NCBI RefSeq assembly: GCF_000377745.1
Contig: NZ_KB898706.1
Span: 635,263 to 699,262, forward strand
Source of the DNA: Gilvimarinus chinensis DSM 19667
GTDB taxonomy: Bacteria > Pseudomonadota > Gammaproteobacteria > Pseudomonadales > Cellvibrionaceae
DNA length: 64,000 bases
Reading direction: 5' to 3'
A program made the position numbers and the translations under genes. A model generated the notes under the pieces. It was given only the letters and a program-made list of their open reading frames with translations, was not told the DNA's origin and did not search any database. This document shows, piece after piece, positions 27,753 to 36,402 of the stretch. Each line of letters starts with the position of its first letter. The stretch's first letter is position 1.

Positions 27753-28814
27753 ATGTCCAAGTACTGGAGCGAGGTTGTTCGGGGAATTGAGCCCTATGTG
27801 CCAGGAGAGCAACCGCAAGTTGAAGGCTTAGTTAAGCTCAATACCAATGAGAGCCCCTATCCGCCGTCACCTAAAGTGGCCCAGGCGATTACTGAAAATG
27901 TGATTGATCGTTTGCGTTTTTACCCTGATCCGAATGCGGTAAAGCTGCGTGAATCCATCGCCAATTATTACGGAGTGGCTGTGCAGTCGGTGTTTGCGGG
28001 CAATAGCTCTGATGAAGTACTGGCGCAAACGTTTATGGCCTTTTTTCAACAGCCAGAACCAATTCTTTACCCGGATATTACTTACGGCTTCTACCCCGTT
28101 TATTGCCAGTTATTCGGTATTGAAGCCAACCCTGTTCCTCTGGCAGAAGACTTTTCTCTGGATTTACAGGCTTATCAACAGTCCAACGGCGGTATTATTT
28201 TCCCCAACCCGAATGCGCCCACAGGCTTATTGAGTCAGCTTGAGCAAATTGAAGCCTTATTGCTGGCAAACCCACACTCGGTGGTGGTGGTGGATGAAGC
28301 CTATATTGATTTTGGCGGCGAGTCTGCCGTGCCCTTAACCGCCCGCTACAACAATTTGCTGGTGGTTCAAACCTTCTCCAAGTCTCGCGCCTTAGCGGGT
28401 TTACGGGTTGGGTTTGCCATTGGCCACCCTGAATTGATTGAAGGCTTGGAAAGGGTCAAGAACTCTTTCAATTCTTACCCGCTCGATGCAATTGCCCAGG
28501 CAGCGGCTACCGCCGCCATGGATGACGTGGACTATTTTGTGGCTTGCCGAGATAAAGTGATTGCCACTCGTCAGCGTGTCACTCAGGCGCTTACGAGCAA
28601 AGGGTTCACGGTATTACCTTCCAGTGCTAATTTTGTCATGGTAAAACCACCTGGCAGTCTTGGCGCGGCGGATCTCGCCGCTCAGCTAAGAGAGAAAAAG
28701 GTACTGGTTAGATATTTTGCTAAGGCTCGTATTAGTGATTACCTGCGCATTAGCATTGGCTCAGACGAAGAGATGGACACGCTTTTGTTCGCATTGGGTG
28801 AACTGGGTTTATAA
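27753..28814 (+). CDS. hisC: Histidinol-phosphate aminotransferase HisC
   Basis: HisC converts imidazole-acetol phosphate and glutamate to histidinol phosphate. The start at 27753 ([20 protein letters not shown], 353 residues) has a good Shine-Dalgarno. Earlier in-frame starts overlap the divergent gene. Motifs are [32 protein letters not shown] and the PLP-lysine segment [15 protein letters not shown]. The family also transaminates aromatic amino acids. It stands alone here, not in a his operon, and its end overlaps the convergent STAS gene by 6 bp. Confidence 0.94.
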   Translation: MSKYWSEVVRGIEPYVPGEQPQVEGLVKLNTNESPYPPSPKVAQAITENVIDRLRFYPDPNAVKLRESIANYYGVAVQSVFAGNSSDEVLAQTFMAFFQQPEPILYPDITYGFYPVYCQLFGIEANPVPLAEDFSLDLQAYQQSNGGIIFPNPNAPTGLLSQLEQIEALLLANPHSVVVVDEAYIDFGGESAVPLTARYNNLLVVQTFSKSRALAGLRVGFAIGHPELIEGLERVKNSFNSYPLDAIAQAAATAAMDDVDYFVACRDKVIATRQRVTQALTSKGFTVLPSSANFVMVKPPGSLGAADLAAQLREKKVLVRYFAKARISDYLRISIGSDEEMDTLLFALGELGL

Positions 28815-29240
28815 TTTTCGAGTAGGTCTGACGATAAACTCTTCCGTTAGACCGCTCCAAGCTAAGCGCTTATACAATGCCTCGTTGCACTGGGTTAAGG
28901 TGATATTGCTTGGCTGAGCCTGTTTGCTCTCTTTAAAGAGTAAAAGTATGGCCAAACCCGCCAGGCTCAATCTGTGCACGCCTTTAAAATCAAGCTCAAA
29001 TTGATGGATGCCGTTGTTAGCTGTCTCCCGAATAAACTTACGCCACAAGGTGAGTGCGGATAGGGTCAGGTCGCCGGCTAAGTAGACTTTAATGCCATGA
29101 CCATTGTTTATTGGGTGCCAATCCAGCTGAGGCGGACACTTGTCTTGTGGGGTGGCCGTAGCGCGAGGCCTCTTGAGAGGTTTTTTATCGCTGCTAAGCG
29201 TTAAGTATTCGTTGCCGATAAATGGTGCGCTGTTTTTCAT
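28809..29240 (-). CDS. STAS-domain protein
   Basis: The 143-residue protein has a basic N-terminal tail (about 1-47) and a C-terminal STAS fold: [21 protein letters not shown], then [25 protein letters not shown], then [17 protein letters not shown]. At the place where anti-anti-sigma factors have Asp-Ser-Ser/Thr-Gly, it reads Ser-Leu-Ala-Gly, so the phosphorylated Ser/Thr seems absent. That resembles MlaB-type STAS proteins more than regulated ones. No anti-sigma kinase or transporter is adjacent. Function unknown. Confidence 0.65.
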   Translation of the reverse strand: MKNSAPFIGNEYLTLSSDKKPLKRPRATATPQDKCPPQLDWHPINNGHGIKVYLAGDLTLSALTLWRKFIRETANNGIHQFELDFKGVHRLSLAGLAILLLFKESKQAQPSNITLTQCNEALYKRLAWSGLTEEFIVRPTRKL

Positions 29241-29692
29241 TATCTTTATTGGCCTGCTGAAGGTTAAAAGTTCTTCAAACTGTATTATTTACAGGCAGTA
29301 TAAAGGTAAGCTTGGCGTATTTTTAATCCTATTTGTTTCTATCTGGGGTAACTTAAGCGAAAAAAAGAGATAAGGGCCCTTATTTAGAGCTGATGATGAC
29401 TTTTAATGGTCAATAGTTATTGATCTACTTATTTTTGCTGCAAAACACTCTAGCGCAATTCTGCTCTCAGTCGAAACTTTCGTCATAAAACGAAGATTCT
29501 AATAAATCCTAAAGTTCTTACTTGCGTCTCTGGGAGGTTTCTAATAAATTGCGGTTATTAATTTTTTAGGGTGGTGGTCGTCTTGGGTATAAAGGACGCC
29601 TGCAAATTCTAGAGGATTGGAGTCACCGAGGTAGCGCTTTTGATATAGCTGTTGCTCACACTTTATGTGCGCCGAAATTCAACTGGACAAGT
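29241..29692. other. AT-rich intergenic region between the STAS and GGDEF-EAL genes
   Basis: No credible gene is present. It holds a perfect 14-bp palindrome (29370-29383) and two copies of TTCTAATAAAT (29497-29507 and 29539-29549) exactly 42 bp apart, which is four helical turns. A weak TTGATA at 29640-29645 could be a -35 for the EAL gene. I compared the GGACGC...GTAGCG stretch at 29594-29637 with a c-di-GMP-I riboswitch and did not find the required fold. Confidence 0.5.
29370..29383. repeat. Perfect 14-bp palindrome, possible operator
   Basis: ATAAGGGCCCTTAT reads the same on both strands with no spacer. It lies 130 bp upstream of the STAS gene start and 310 bp upstream of the GGDEF-EAL gene. 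A dimeric regulator site is possible but unproven. Confidence 0.35.
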
Positions 29693-31963
29693 ATGGTACC
29701 GAATCATAGCGCAGCTGTATTAATTAAAAAATATCAGCAGCTGTTTAAGCGGTTAAGTTACAAGCAAGTCGCAGAAAAGTTGGTCGGCTTATTGGTGGCG
29801 CGTACACATATCCACCGTGCAGCTCTTATTGTCGAACATAGCGATGAGTTATATATAGAAGCAATAGCCTTTCGAGATTCACAAGGAAAAGTGGATATTC
29901 ACGCTATTTCCGCCCCGCTAAGTCCCTCCCGCAATCTTCCTGGTACGGAGATTGAAGGACTGTATCGCTCATATACTCCTGATAACAGCCTGTTAACTAT
30001 ACCTGTCCAAAATAAGGGCAGCAGCGCATTGCAAATCATTGAAGAGGGAAAAGTTGCTATAGCCGCTTTCTATGTTGAGTCTTCACTGGATGAATCCGAA
30101 TTGCTCAAAGAGCTGAGTGGAGCTCAGTCTACATGGTTGTTTAGCTCCATAGTGGTGCGTCAATTATTGGATGTGAAGCGATTAGAAGAGCAAGCTGAAC
30201 GCAATCGAATTACTGAAAAGGCGTTGTGGGCAAATGAAACCTACCTAAACGCCATATTGCGTTATTCACCGGCATTAATCGCTGTTAAAGATTTGGACGG
30301 CAATGTTGTGATGGCCAGTGATCACTATAAACAATTGGCGCATATAGGTGACTCTTCACTCATTGGCAAAAACAACGTTGACATCTATCCGTCCGAGTTG
30401 GTCGATTCCTTAGCATCTTTGGAGTCCGCGGCACTTGATGCGCGTAAGCCGTTAGAAACCGAAATTGAGCTGCCTCACAAAGATGGCAGCTTCCACACTT
30501 ATTTGATGGTTAAGTTTCCTCTCAGTGATCGAAATGGCGACCTTTTTGGCGTGTGCACTATTTGCACCGATGTTTCAGATCGAAAACTTGCTGAAAATGC
30601 CTTACGTGAACAGCAATCGCGTTTAAATTATTTAGCCTTCCACGATGCGCTTACTACCTTGCCGAATCGTTCTCTATTTTATGACCGTATTAGTCATGGA
30701 ATTGCCAGAGCGCAGCGCTCAGATAGCAAGCTTGCACTGATGCTACTGGATGTTGATCGTTTTAAAAATATTAACGATAGTCTGGGCCACGATTCGGGTG
30801 ACTTGTTGTTAAAGTCGATTGCTACACGATTAAATGAAGGTGTCCGGGATATGGATACCGTGGCTCGACTGGGCGGTGATGAATTTGTTGTTCTGCTTGA
30901 AGGTGTTCATGATTTAGAGGATGTGCGTTTTGTGGCGAATAAACTGCTCGCTCAAGTCTCACGTCCAGTGGAAATCGTAGGCCATGAAATCTCTATAACG
31001 GCAAGTATAGGCATCAGTATTTATCCCACGGACGGTGAGGCGACGGATGAGCTGTTGAAAAATGCGGATATTGCCATGTATAAAGCTAAGGAGGCGGGTA
31101 AGAATAACTGCCAGTTTTATGCAAAAGGAATGAGTGCAACAGCGGTAAATTATTTGCTGTTGGAAAATGACTTGCGCCGCGCACTAGAGCAAGAGCAGTT
31201 GACTCTGCATTTTCAGCCTCAGATTAATTTGCATACGGGTGAGCTTACCGGAGCGGAAGCCTTAGTGCGATGGCAACACCCTGAACGAGGTTTGGTGTCC
31301 CCCGCTCATTTTATTCCTTTAGCGGAAGAGACTGGGCTTATCGTGCCTTTGGGTGAGTGGGTGCTAAAAGCCGCGTGTAAGCAGCAAAAAAGCTGGCTCA
31401 ACAAAGGGTTTCAAGTACCGCAAATGGCGGTGAATCTTTCTACCCGGCAGTTTCGGCAGCGGGACTTCCCCGGTAAGGTGGCTACAGTACTGCGAGAAAC
31501 AGAGTTACCTGCCGAGTACCTTGAGCTGGAAATAACTGAGAGCTGTGCGATGGAACATGCCAGTGAAACCATTAATCAGTTAAATCAGCTGAATCAAATG
31601 GGATTGCAATTGTCGATCGATGACTTTGGTACCGGGTATTCATCTCTGGCCTACTTAAAACGGTTTCCTATTGATAAATTGAAAATCGACAGTAGTTTTA
31701 TTCATGACGTGCCGCTGGACCAAAACGATGCCGCTATTGCTAAATCGATCATAGGGCTTGCGCATAATATGCAATTAACAGTGGTGGCTGAAGGGGTCGA
31801 GCAGCATCATCAGGCTGAGTGGCTAGCTTCAGAGGGCTGTGATCAAGCCCAGGGTTTTTTATACGCTAAACCAATGCCCGCTGCCCAGTTTGAGGCCTAC
31901 TTTAATGGAGCCGGTCAATTTGATTTTAGTAGTAACATCGTTTCGTTAAAGGATTTCGCTTAA
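29693..31963 (+). CDS. PAS-GGDEF-EAL c-di-GMP signalling protein
   Basis: The protein (756 residues) can in principle make and degrade c-di-GMP. An N-terminal region of about 175 residues looks GAF-like. A PAS domain (about 185-300) and a GGDEF domain follow, with intact GGDEF at 394-398 and an RxxD inhibitory site (RDMD) before it. The EAL domain has GAEAL near 520, ELEITESCAMEH, SIDDFGTGYSSL and VAEGVEQ. All catalytic residues appear present. No transmembrane helix is seen, so it is cytosolic. Its stop lies 11 bp from the convergent M14-rimK-rimB operon, which suggests a link to RimK control. Confidence 0.93.
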   Translation: MVPNHSAAVLIKKYQQLFKRLSYKQVAEKLVGLLVARTHIHRAALIVEHSDELYIEAIAFRDSQGKVDIHAISAPLSPSRNLPGTEIEGLYRSYTPDNSLLTIPVQNKGSSALQIIEEGKVAIAAFYVESSLDESELLKELSGAQSTWLFSSIVVRQLLDVKRLEEQAERNRITEKALWANETYLNAILRYSPALIAVKDLDGNVVMASDHYKQLAHIGDSSLIGKNNVDIYPSELVDSLASLESAALDARKPLETEIELPHKDGSFHTYLMVKFPLSDRNGDLFGVCTICTDVSDRKLAENALREQQSRLNYLAFHDALTTLPNRSLFYDRISHGIARAQRSDSKLALMLLDVDRFKNINDSLGHDSGDLLLKSIATRLNEGVRDMDTVARLGGDEFVVLLEGVHDLEDVRFVANKLLAQVSRPVEIVGHEISITASIGISIYPTDGEATDELLKNADIAMYKAKEAGKNNCQFYAKGMSATAVNYLLLENDLRRALEQEQLTLHFQPQINLHTGELTGAEALVRWQHPERGLVSPAHFIPLAEETGLIVPLGEWVLKAACKQQKSWLNKGFQVPQMAVNLSTRQFRQRDFPGKVATVLRETELPAEYLELEITESCAMEHASETINQLNQLNQMGLQLSIDDFGTGYSSLAYLKRFPIDKLKIDSSFIHDVPLDQNDAAIAKSIIGLAHNMQLTVVAEGVEQHHQAEWLASEGCDQAQGFLYAKPMPAAQFEAYFNGAGQFDFSSNIVSLKDFA

Positions 31964-31974
31964 AGTTTCCTGTC

Positions 31975-33051
31975 TTAGTTCTCTAAAGATTCATCTTCAC
32001 CGATAAAAAACGGCTCCTCCTCGTCTTCAGCTGTGCCAAAGGTATCGTGAAAATTTACAACTTGATCGGCAACTTGGTGAATTTGTTTGCTGTAGTTAGC
32101 CAGATGAAAAAGTGCCTCACCTTCATGGATTAAAGGCAGGTTTGTTAAACCAATAACAATAGACTCTGCAGGTGCTATCACTGGCACTTGTGTTAGACCT
32201 ACGGGGTCGGCGATGTAAGCGAGAATGGTGCCTTTTTTGACTCTTGCTCCTAGCCTGACCAAGGCGCGCATCACGCCGCTGCATGGCGCACGTACCCATC
32301 GGCTGTCATCGGCAATGGCTACTTCTGGGATTTTCTTGCTGCGATTTTTACGCGCCAGCATACCCAGCTCACGCATAATATTAACCACCCCGCGGGTGCC
32401 TGCCCGTATGCTGAATTCATCAAAGCGTAATGCTTCGCCGGCCTCATACAATAAGAGAGGAATCCCTTTTTCTGCTGCCGTTTCACGGAATGAGCCCTCT
32501 CGCAGCTTGGCATCTAAAATTACAGGCGAACCAAACGCCATGGCTAGGTCTCGAGTATCGTCGCGGCTTAAATCAACACGGATTTGCGGTAAGTTCGTTC
32601 TGTGGCGCGCGCCAGTATGCAGGTCGATGCAATGGCTGCAGTGGCCGAGAATATCGTTGGCTAAGGTGTAGGCCACACGGCCCGCCAAAGAGCCTCTTTG
32701 ACTGCCAGGAAAGCAGCGGTTTAAGTCGCGGCCGTCCGGTAAATAGCGCGACTGGTTGAGAAAGCCATGCACATTAACAACCGGTATGGCAAGCAGGGTG
32801 CCTCGTAACTTGCTTAGTTCTTTAATCCCTAATACCCGGCGAATAATCTCAACGCCATTGATTTCGTCGCCATGTACAGCGGCTGTCAGAAGTAAGCAGG
32901 GGCCAGGACGTTTGCCGTTAATAACGTGCACTGTCAGGCCCACGTCCGTATGGGTGTACATCGCGGCGAGAGGAATATCGACGCTTTTACTTTCTCCGGG
33001 AGCGATGGTTTCGCCGCCGATAGTGACGCTGGAGTTTACTGTTCGACTCAT
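31975..33051 (-). CDS. M14-type succinylglutamate desuccinylase/aspartoacylase family protein
   Basis: This is a zinc carboxypeptidase-fold enzyme of 358 residues. Zinc ligands are visible as HGDE (H60, E63) and H145 in CIDLHTG, with substrate-binding RDLNRCFPG near 98-107. The likely catalytic glutamate is in [11 protein letters not shown] (E203). A C-terminal lipoyl/barrel-like domain (about 255-330, [23 protein letters not shown]) follows. Family members cleave N-acyl amino acids or related amides. The start overlaps the rimK stop by 4 bp, so it is translationally coupled to an amino-acid ligase. A role in removing or processing RimK products is my inference. Confidence 0.85.
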   Translation of the reverse strand: MSRTVNSSVTIGGETIAPGESKSVDIPLAAMYTHTDVGLTVHVINGKRPGPCLLLTAAVHGDEINGVEIIRRVLGIKELSKLRGTLLAIPVVNVHGFLNQSRYLPDGRDLNRCFPGSQRGSLAGRVAYTLANDILGHCSHCIDLHTGARHRTNLPQIRVDLSRDDTRDLAMAFGSPVILDAKLREGSFRETAAEKGIPLLLYEAGEALRFDEFSIRAGTRGVVNIMRELGMLARKNRSKKIPEVAIADDSRWVRAPCSGVMRALVRLGARVKKGTILAYIADPVGLTQVPVIAPAESIVIGLTNLPLIHEGEALFHLANYSKQIHQVADQVVNFHDTFGTAEDEEEPFFIGEDESLEN

Positions 33052-33953
33052 CCTTTACCTTTGGTGCGATTGCTGTGGGGGCGAGCGTTTTCCTCGATAA
33101 ATTTTACGATGGCATCTGCAACGTCTTTGCCTGTGGCACCTTCTATACCCTCAAGGCCGGGAGATGAGTTGACTTCCATGGTTAGAGGGCCTCGGGAGGA
33201 GCGCAGGATATCAACCCCGGCAATTTTTAGCCCCATGGTTTGTGCCGCTTTGATCGCGGTGCTGCGCTCGTTAGGGCGTAGCTTTATAAGCTGGGCACTG
33301 CCACCTCTGTGTAGGTTGGAGCGGAATTCTCCATCGGGTGCGGTACGTTGCATTGCAGCTACCACTTTATTGCCAATAACCAGGCAACGAATATCACTGC
33401 CGCCTGCTTCTTTAATAAACTCCTGCACCAAAAACTCAGCTCGAAGCTCCCGAAAAGCTTCAATGACGCTTTCCGCTGCTTTCGCTGTTTCTGCCAACAC
33501 TACCCCGCGGCCTTGTGTGCCTTCACACAGTTTAACCACCAGCGGGGCTCCGCCCACAAGTTTTATCAGCTCTTTGGTGTTATGAACGTTATGGGCAAAA
33601 CTGGTGCGTGGCATGCCGATACCCTTGCGTGAGAGTAACTGCAACGCCCGTAGTTTGTCCCGTGAGCGGCCTAAGGCAACGGACTCGGTTAAACAGTAAA
33701 CCCCCATCATTTCAAATTGGCGAATCACGGCTAAGCCGTAATGGGTTACCGAGGCACCAATGCGCGGAATAACCGCGTCAAAGCCCTCTAACTCTTCGCC
33801 TTTGTACCACATGGCAGGCTTGGAGGGGGTGATATCCATATAGCACTTTAGGATGTCAATCACTTGGACTTCATGGCCTCGCGCTTTACAGGCTTCCACC
33901 AGACGGCGGGTCGAGTAGAGTTTGCTGTTGCGGGATAAAATTGCAATTTTCAT
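33048..33953 (-). CDS. rimK: Ribosomal protein bS6 alpha-L-glutamate ligase RimK
   Basis: RimK is an ATP-grasp ligase that adds glutamates to the C-terminus of ribosomal protein S6. The 301-residue protein matches E. coli RimK in length (300) and along its full sequence: [40 protein letters not shown], the ATP-binding [18 protein letters not shown] and the metal-binding [13 protein letters not shown]. It is the middle gene of a rimB-rimK-M14 operon, 45 bp after the rimB-like gene. In Pseudomonas fluorescens RimK activity is modulated by RimB and c-di-GMP. Confidence 0.96.
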   Translation of the reverse strand: MKIAILSRNSKLYSTRRLVEACKARGHEVQVIDILKCYMDITPSKPAMWYKGEELEGFDAVIPRIGASVTHYGLAVIRQFEMMGVYCLTESVALGRSRDKLRALQLLSRKGIGMPRTSFAHNVHNTKELIKLVGGAPLVVKLCEGTQGRGVVLAETAKAAESVIEAFRELRAEFLVQEFIKEAGGSDIRCLVIGNKVVAAMQRTAPDGEFRSNLHRGGSAQLIKLRPNERSTAIKAAQTMGLKIAGVDILRSSRGPLTMEVNSSPGLEGIEGATGKDVADAIVKFIEENARPHSNRTKGKG

Positions 33954-33998
33954 TTAGAGTCCTAATTAATAATCAGGTGAGAAGTGATATTGCTGCCC

Positions 33999-34451
33999 TT
34001 ATAAGCCGTTATGGCTTTCTTTGTTGCCACCACATAAAAAGGATAGCTCGGGGTCGACTTGAAAATGGCCACTTAGCGTATTACGTCCGAGCAGCATGCG
34101 AAATAACATCGATTCTCGATTGGTTAGGGTCATTTCTGTAATAAACGTGTGAGAGGCTATCTGCAAAGCGGTTTCAATAACGTAGCGATCTTCTTTGTGG
34201 CCGCCAGAGTCTGTTACTTGTCGACGATCCTTGACTGGGGCTTCACAGATTATCTCGGGGCCAGAAGTGCCTTGCTGTGGGTGCAAACCAAAGCGAACCC
34301 ACGGGGTATCCTGACGCTCAAAAGGTTCGACGAAAAAAGCATGCAGCGCCGAGGTTTTAGCACCGGTATCAACTTTGGCTTTAACATGGAATGAGCCAAA
34401 ATCCGGGAACATGACCCACTCACGCCAACCAACGCAGGTTTTTTTTTGCAT
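33999..34451 (-). CDS. RimB-like retropepsin-fold protease (ATP-dependent zinc protease family)
   Basis: The 150-residue protein belongs to the DUF785 family found beside rimK. It opens VGWREWVMFPDFG, has the aspartic-protease-type motif KVDTGAKTSALHA (D28-T-G-A) and later SMLFRMLLGRNTLSGHFQVDP. In Pseudomonas the equivalent RimB trims the glutamates that RimK adds to RpsF. It is the first gene of the minus-strand operon. The name given to the family (zinc protease) is not supported by any obvious zinc site here. Confidence 0.88.
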   Translation of the reverse strand: MQKKTCVGWREWVMFPDFGSFHVKAKVDTGAKTSALHAFFVEPFERQDTPWVRFGLHPQQGTSGPEIICEAPVKDRRQVTDSGGHKEDRYVIETALQIASHTFITEMTLTNRESMLFRMLLGRNTLSGHFQVDPELSFLCGGNKESHNGL

Positions 34452-34600
34452 GCCTACCTCTTGTATCCAACATTCTTATATCACCCCATTCGCTAAGCGA
34501 TTAAAGGCATAACTGCCACTCACTATAGCAGTTAATTCACAGAGCGTGTCTAGGCTTATATTCAGAAGAAAAAGATCATTGGTGAAAACTTTTAGTGTTC

Positions 34601-34619
34601 AAACTAACTGAAAATTAGT
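34601..34619. repeat. AAACTAACTGA element with short inverted repeat
   Basis: AAACTAACTGA (34601-34611) also occurs in both units of the tandem repeat at 35007-35076. Here it overlaps an inverted repeat ACTAA-N7-TTAGT (34603-34619). It lies about 130 bp upstream of the small acidic protein gene and about 150 bp upstream of rimB, and could be a regulator site. Confidence 0.4.
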
Positions 34620-34737
34620 GAGCTAAAAATATCTTTGTCATGTCAAAAAACTATGTTAAATAGCGCCCATGAATCTTGTTCTAGCTGCAGGCAGGCCAAG
34701 ATTCGCATCTTTAGAGTATTTCGTGTGAGGTAGTAGA

Positions 34738-34932
34738 ATGACTGAAGATCACGATGAAGACACCTTTATGGATGATGAGATCGAATCGGAAAAAGCTGAA
34801 ACCGTCCCGGCTCACAGTAAAGACAATTCTCAGCGTCAGTTAGAAATGCGTCGTCGCTTGGAAGATCGATTAGAAAGGCGCCGTTTGCGTGATGAGCTAG
34901 GCTTTGACGATATGTGGGAGTTGGAATTGTAA
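34738..34932 (+). CDS. Small charged protein, PA3496-like family
   Basis: The 64-residue protein is highly charged: an acidic N-terminal half (TEDHDEDTFMDDEIESEKAE) is followed by a basic helix (RQLEMRRRLEDRLERRRLRDEL) and a short acidic tail. It has no signal peptide or membrane segment. The ending resembles the Pseudomonas PA3496 family, called putative envelope integrity proteins on indirect grounds. The ATG follows GAGGTAGTAG with fair spacing. It is divergent from rimB. The family assignment is from memory of its features and is moderate. Confidence 0.6.
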   Translation: MTEDHDEDTFMDDEIESEKAETVPAHSKDNSQRQLEMRRRLEDRLERRRLRDELGFDDMWELEL

Positions 34933-35006
34933 ATCGCAGCTGAGGCGGGTCATGTACTCGCCACGGTTTTTCGTTCAGGCGCGCGGTGGTTAAGTATGGT
35001 ACTTTT

Positions 35007-35076
35007 ATATGTCAGAAACTAACTGACAATAATAAATAAGCATATGCCAGAAACTAACTGACAATAATAAATAAGC
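35007..35076. repeat. 35-bp tandem duplication upstream of a diguanylate cyclase gene
   Basis: Two adjacent 35-bp units (35007-35041 and 35042-35076) differ at one base. Each contains CAGAAACTAACTGACAATAA, and the first unit contains the interrupted palindrome TCAG-N7-CTGA. The second unit ends 11 bp before the ATG, so the repeat occupies the leader and ribosome-binding region of the gene. No normal Shine-Dalgarno is visible there. Confidence 0.85.
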
Positions 35077-35087
35077 GCTGGTCTCAA

Positions 35088-36389
35088 ATGTTCAAAACGC
35101 TGCGGCTCGAAAAGTCACTATCCGTGTTGGTGTTTGTCACCGCATTGGCATTATTCGGACAAGATTGGTTATTGCAGCAAAGCCATGTGTTAGTGTTGAA
35201 CAAACACACCCCCGTTCGTTTTTACAGCGATAAAGTTGCGGGCGGCAATAGTGAGGCGCAGTTCTTAGCTAAAACCCCCAATAACTTCACCTGGCGCTGC
35301 AACCTTTTGGAAGGTAATGCCTACCCCTATTGCGGCTTGGAAATTATTCTCGGTGAAAGTGTCAGTCGTGGCTTGGATTTGAGCCGCTATAAGCAAGTGC
35401 GTCTTTGGTTTGATTATCATGGTCGCAATAAGTCGGTTAGGATTTTTCTGCGTAATTTTGATCGGCGCTACAGTTTGGTGAGTGACGAAATCACAACGAA
35501 ATATAACCAAGTGGAGTTTGAGACAAATTCCCCTCAGGGTTATTACGAGTTTTCCTTTGATGATTTCTTTGTCGCAAATTGGTGGCTACGTGAACACAGT
35601 ATTGCCCCCGGTTTGAGCCACCCTCAGTTTGATAACCTCGTAAGTTTTGAAATTCAAAGTGGTTCGTCCCATCTTTTGGGGCCACATCAGTTTACTTTGC
35701 GTCGGGTTGAGCTTGTAGGACAGCGCATCGATACAGCAGATTGGTACTTGGCCATTATTCTGGCCTGGGGTGGCTTGGTGTTGATCTTTTTACTCTATCG
35801 CGTCGTTAAGCTGTCAGGTGAGGTGCGCGAACGCAAGCGGCGCGAAGCGGAGCTGATAGAGGTGAACGCCCTATTGGGTAGCCGTAGTCGAGAGTTAGAG
35901 AGTTTGGCAGTAACGGACTCTCTGACAGGTGCTTTCAACCGCAATGGTATCAAAGAGGCCGTCAGGCAGGGTTTGTGGGAATGGCGGCATGGTCGTAAAC
36001 CTTTGTCCATCGTGATGATGGATGTGGATCATTTTAAGAGTATAAATGATACCTTCGGTCACGGCGTTGGCGATGAAGTTTTAACGAGTATCACCGCTTT
36101 AGTTAAAAGCAATATTCGAACCACGGATATGTTGGCCCGCTGGGGTGGGGAAGAGTTTGTTCTTGTGTGTCGCAATACCCATCGCCATTACGCCGCGTCT
36201 ACCGCTGAAAAACTGCGCGACCTAATCGAGAAGCAGCACTTTTCTGAAGTGGGTACAGTCACGGCAAGTTTTGGTGTGGCCAGTCTGGGGGATGGGGCAA
36301 CCATTGAATCGCTTTTTAAGGCCGCTGATGCGCCCCTGTATAGAGCTAAAGAGGCAGGAAGGAATAGAGTGGAGGTGGTTGCAGAATAA
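35088..36389 (+). CDS. Membrane diguanylate cyclase with periplasmic beta-rich sensor domain
   Basis: The protein (433 residues) makes c-di-GMP. It has an N-terminal membrane helix (about 11-28) and a periplasmic domain of about 185 residues rich in beta-strand patterns (YKQVRLWFDYHG, VRIFLRNFDRRYS, HQFTLRRVELVG) that recalls carbohydrate-binding or CIA30-like sandwiches. A second helix (about 219-240) and a short coiled coil follow. The GGDEF domain has intact GGEEF (about 353-357) and an RTTD inhibitory site. The ligand is unknown. The gene begins just after the 35-bp tandem repeat and converges on apaH. Confidence 0.9.
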   Translation: MFKTLRLEKSLSVLVFVTALALFGQDWLLQQSHVLVLNKHTPVRFYSDKVAGGNSEAQFLAKTPNNFTWRCNLLEGNAYPYCGLEIILGESVSRGLDLSRYKQVRLWFDYHGRNKSVRIFLRNFDRRYSLVSDEITTKYNQVEFETNSPQGYYEFSFDDFFVANWWLREHSIAPGLSHPQFDNLVSFEIQSGSSHLLGPHQFTLRRVELVGQRIDTADWYLAIILAWGGLVLIFLLYRVVKLSGEVRERKRREAELIEVNALLGSRSRELESLAVTDSLTGAFNRNGIKEAVRQGLWEWRHGRKPLSIVMMDVDHFKSINDTFGHGVGDEVLTSITALVKSNIRTTDMLARWGGEEFVLVCRNTHRHYAASTAEKLRDLIEKQHFSEVGTVTASFGVASLGDGATIESLFKAADAPLYRAKEAGRNRVEVVAE

Positions 36390-36402
36390 AAGCTGGCAAA
36401 TG

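Noticed and set aside
29594-29637. Possible c-di-GMP-I riboswitch before the GGDEF-EAL gene
   Set aside because: GGACGC and GGTAGCG resemble GEMM-I pieces, but their order and spacing do not form the two paired stems and the tetraloop receptor of that riboswitch.
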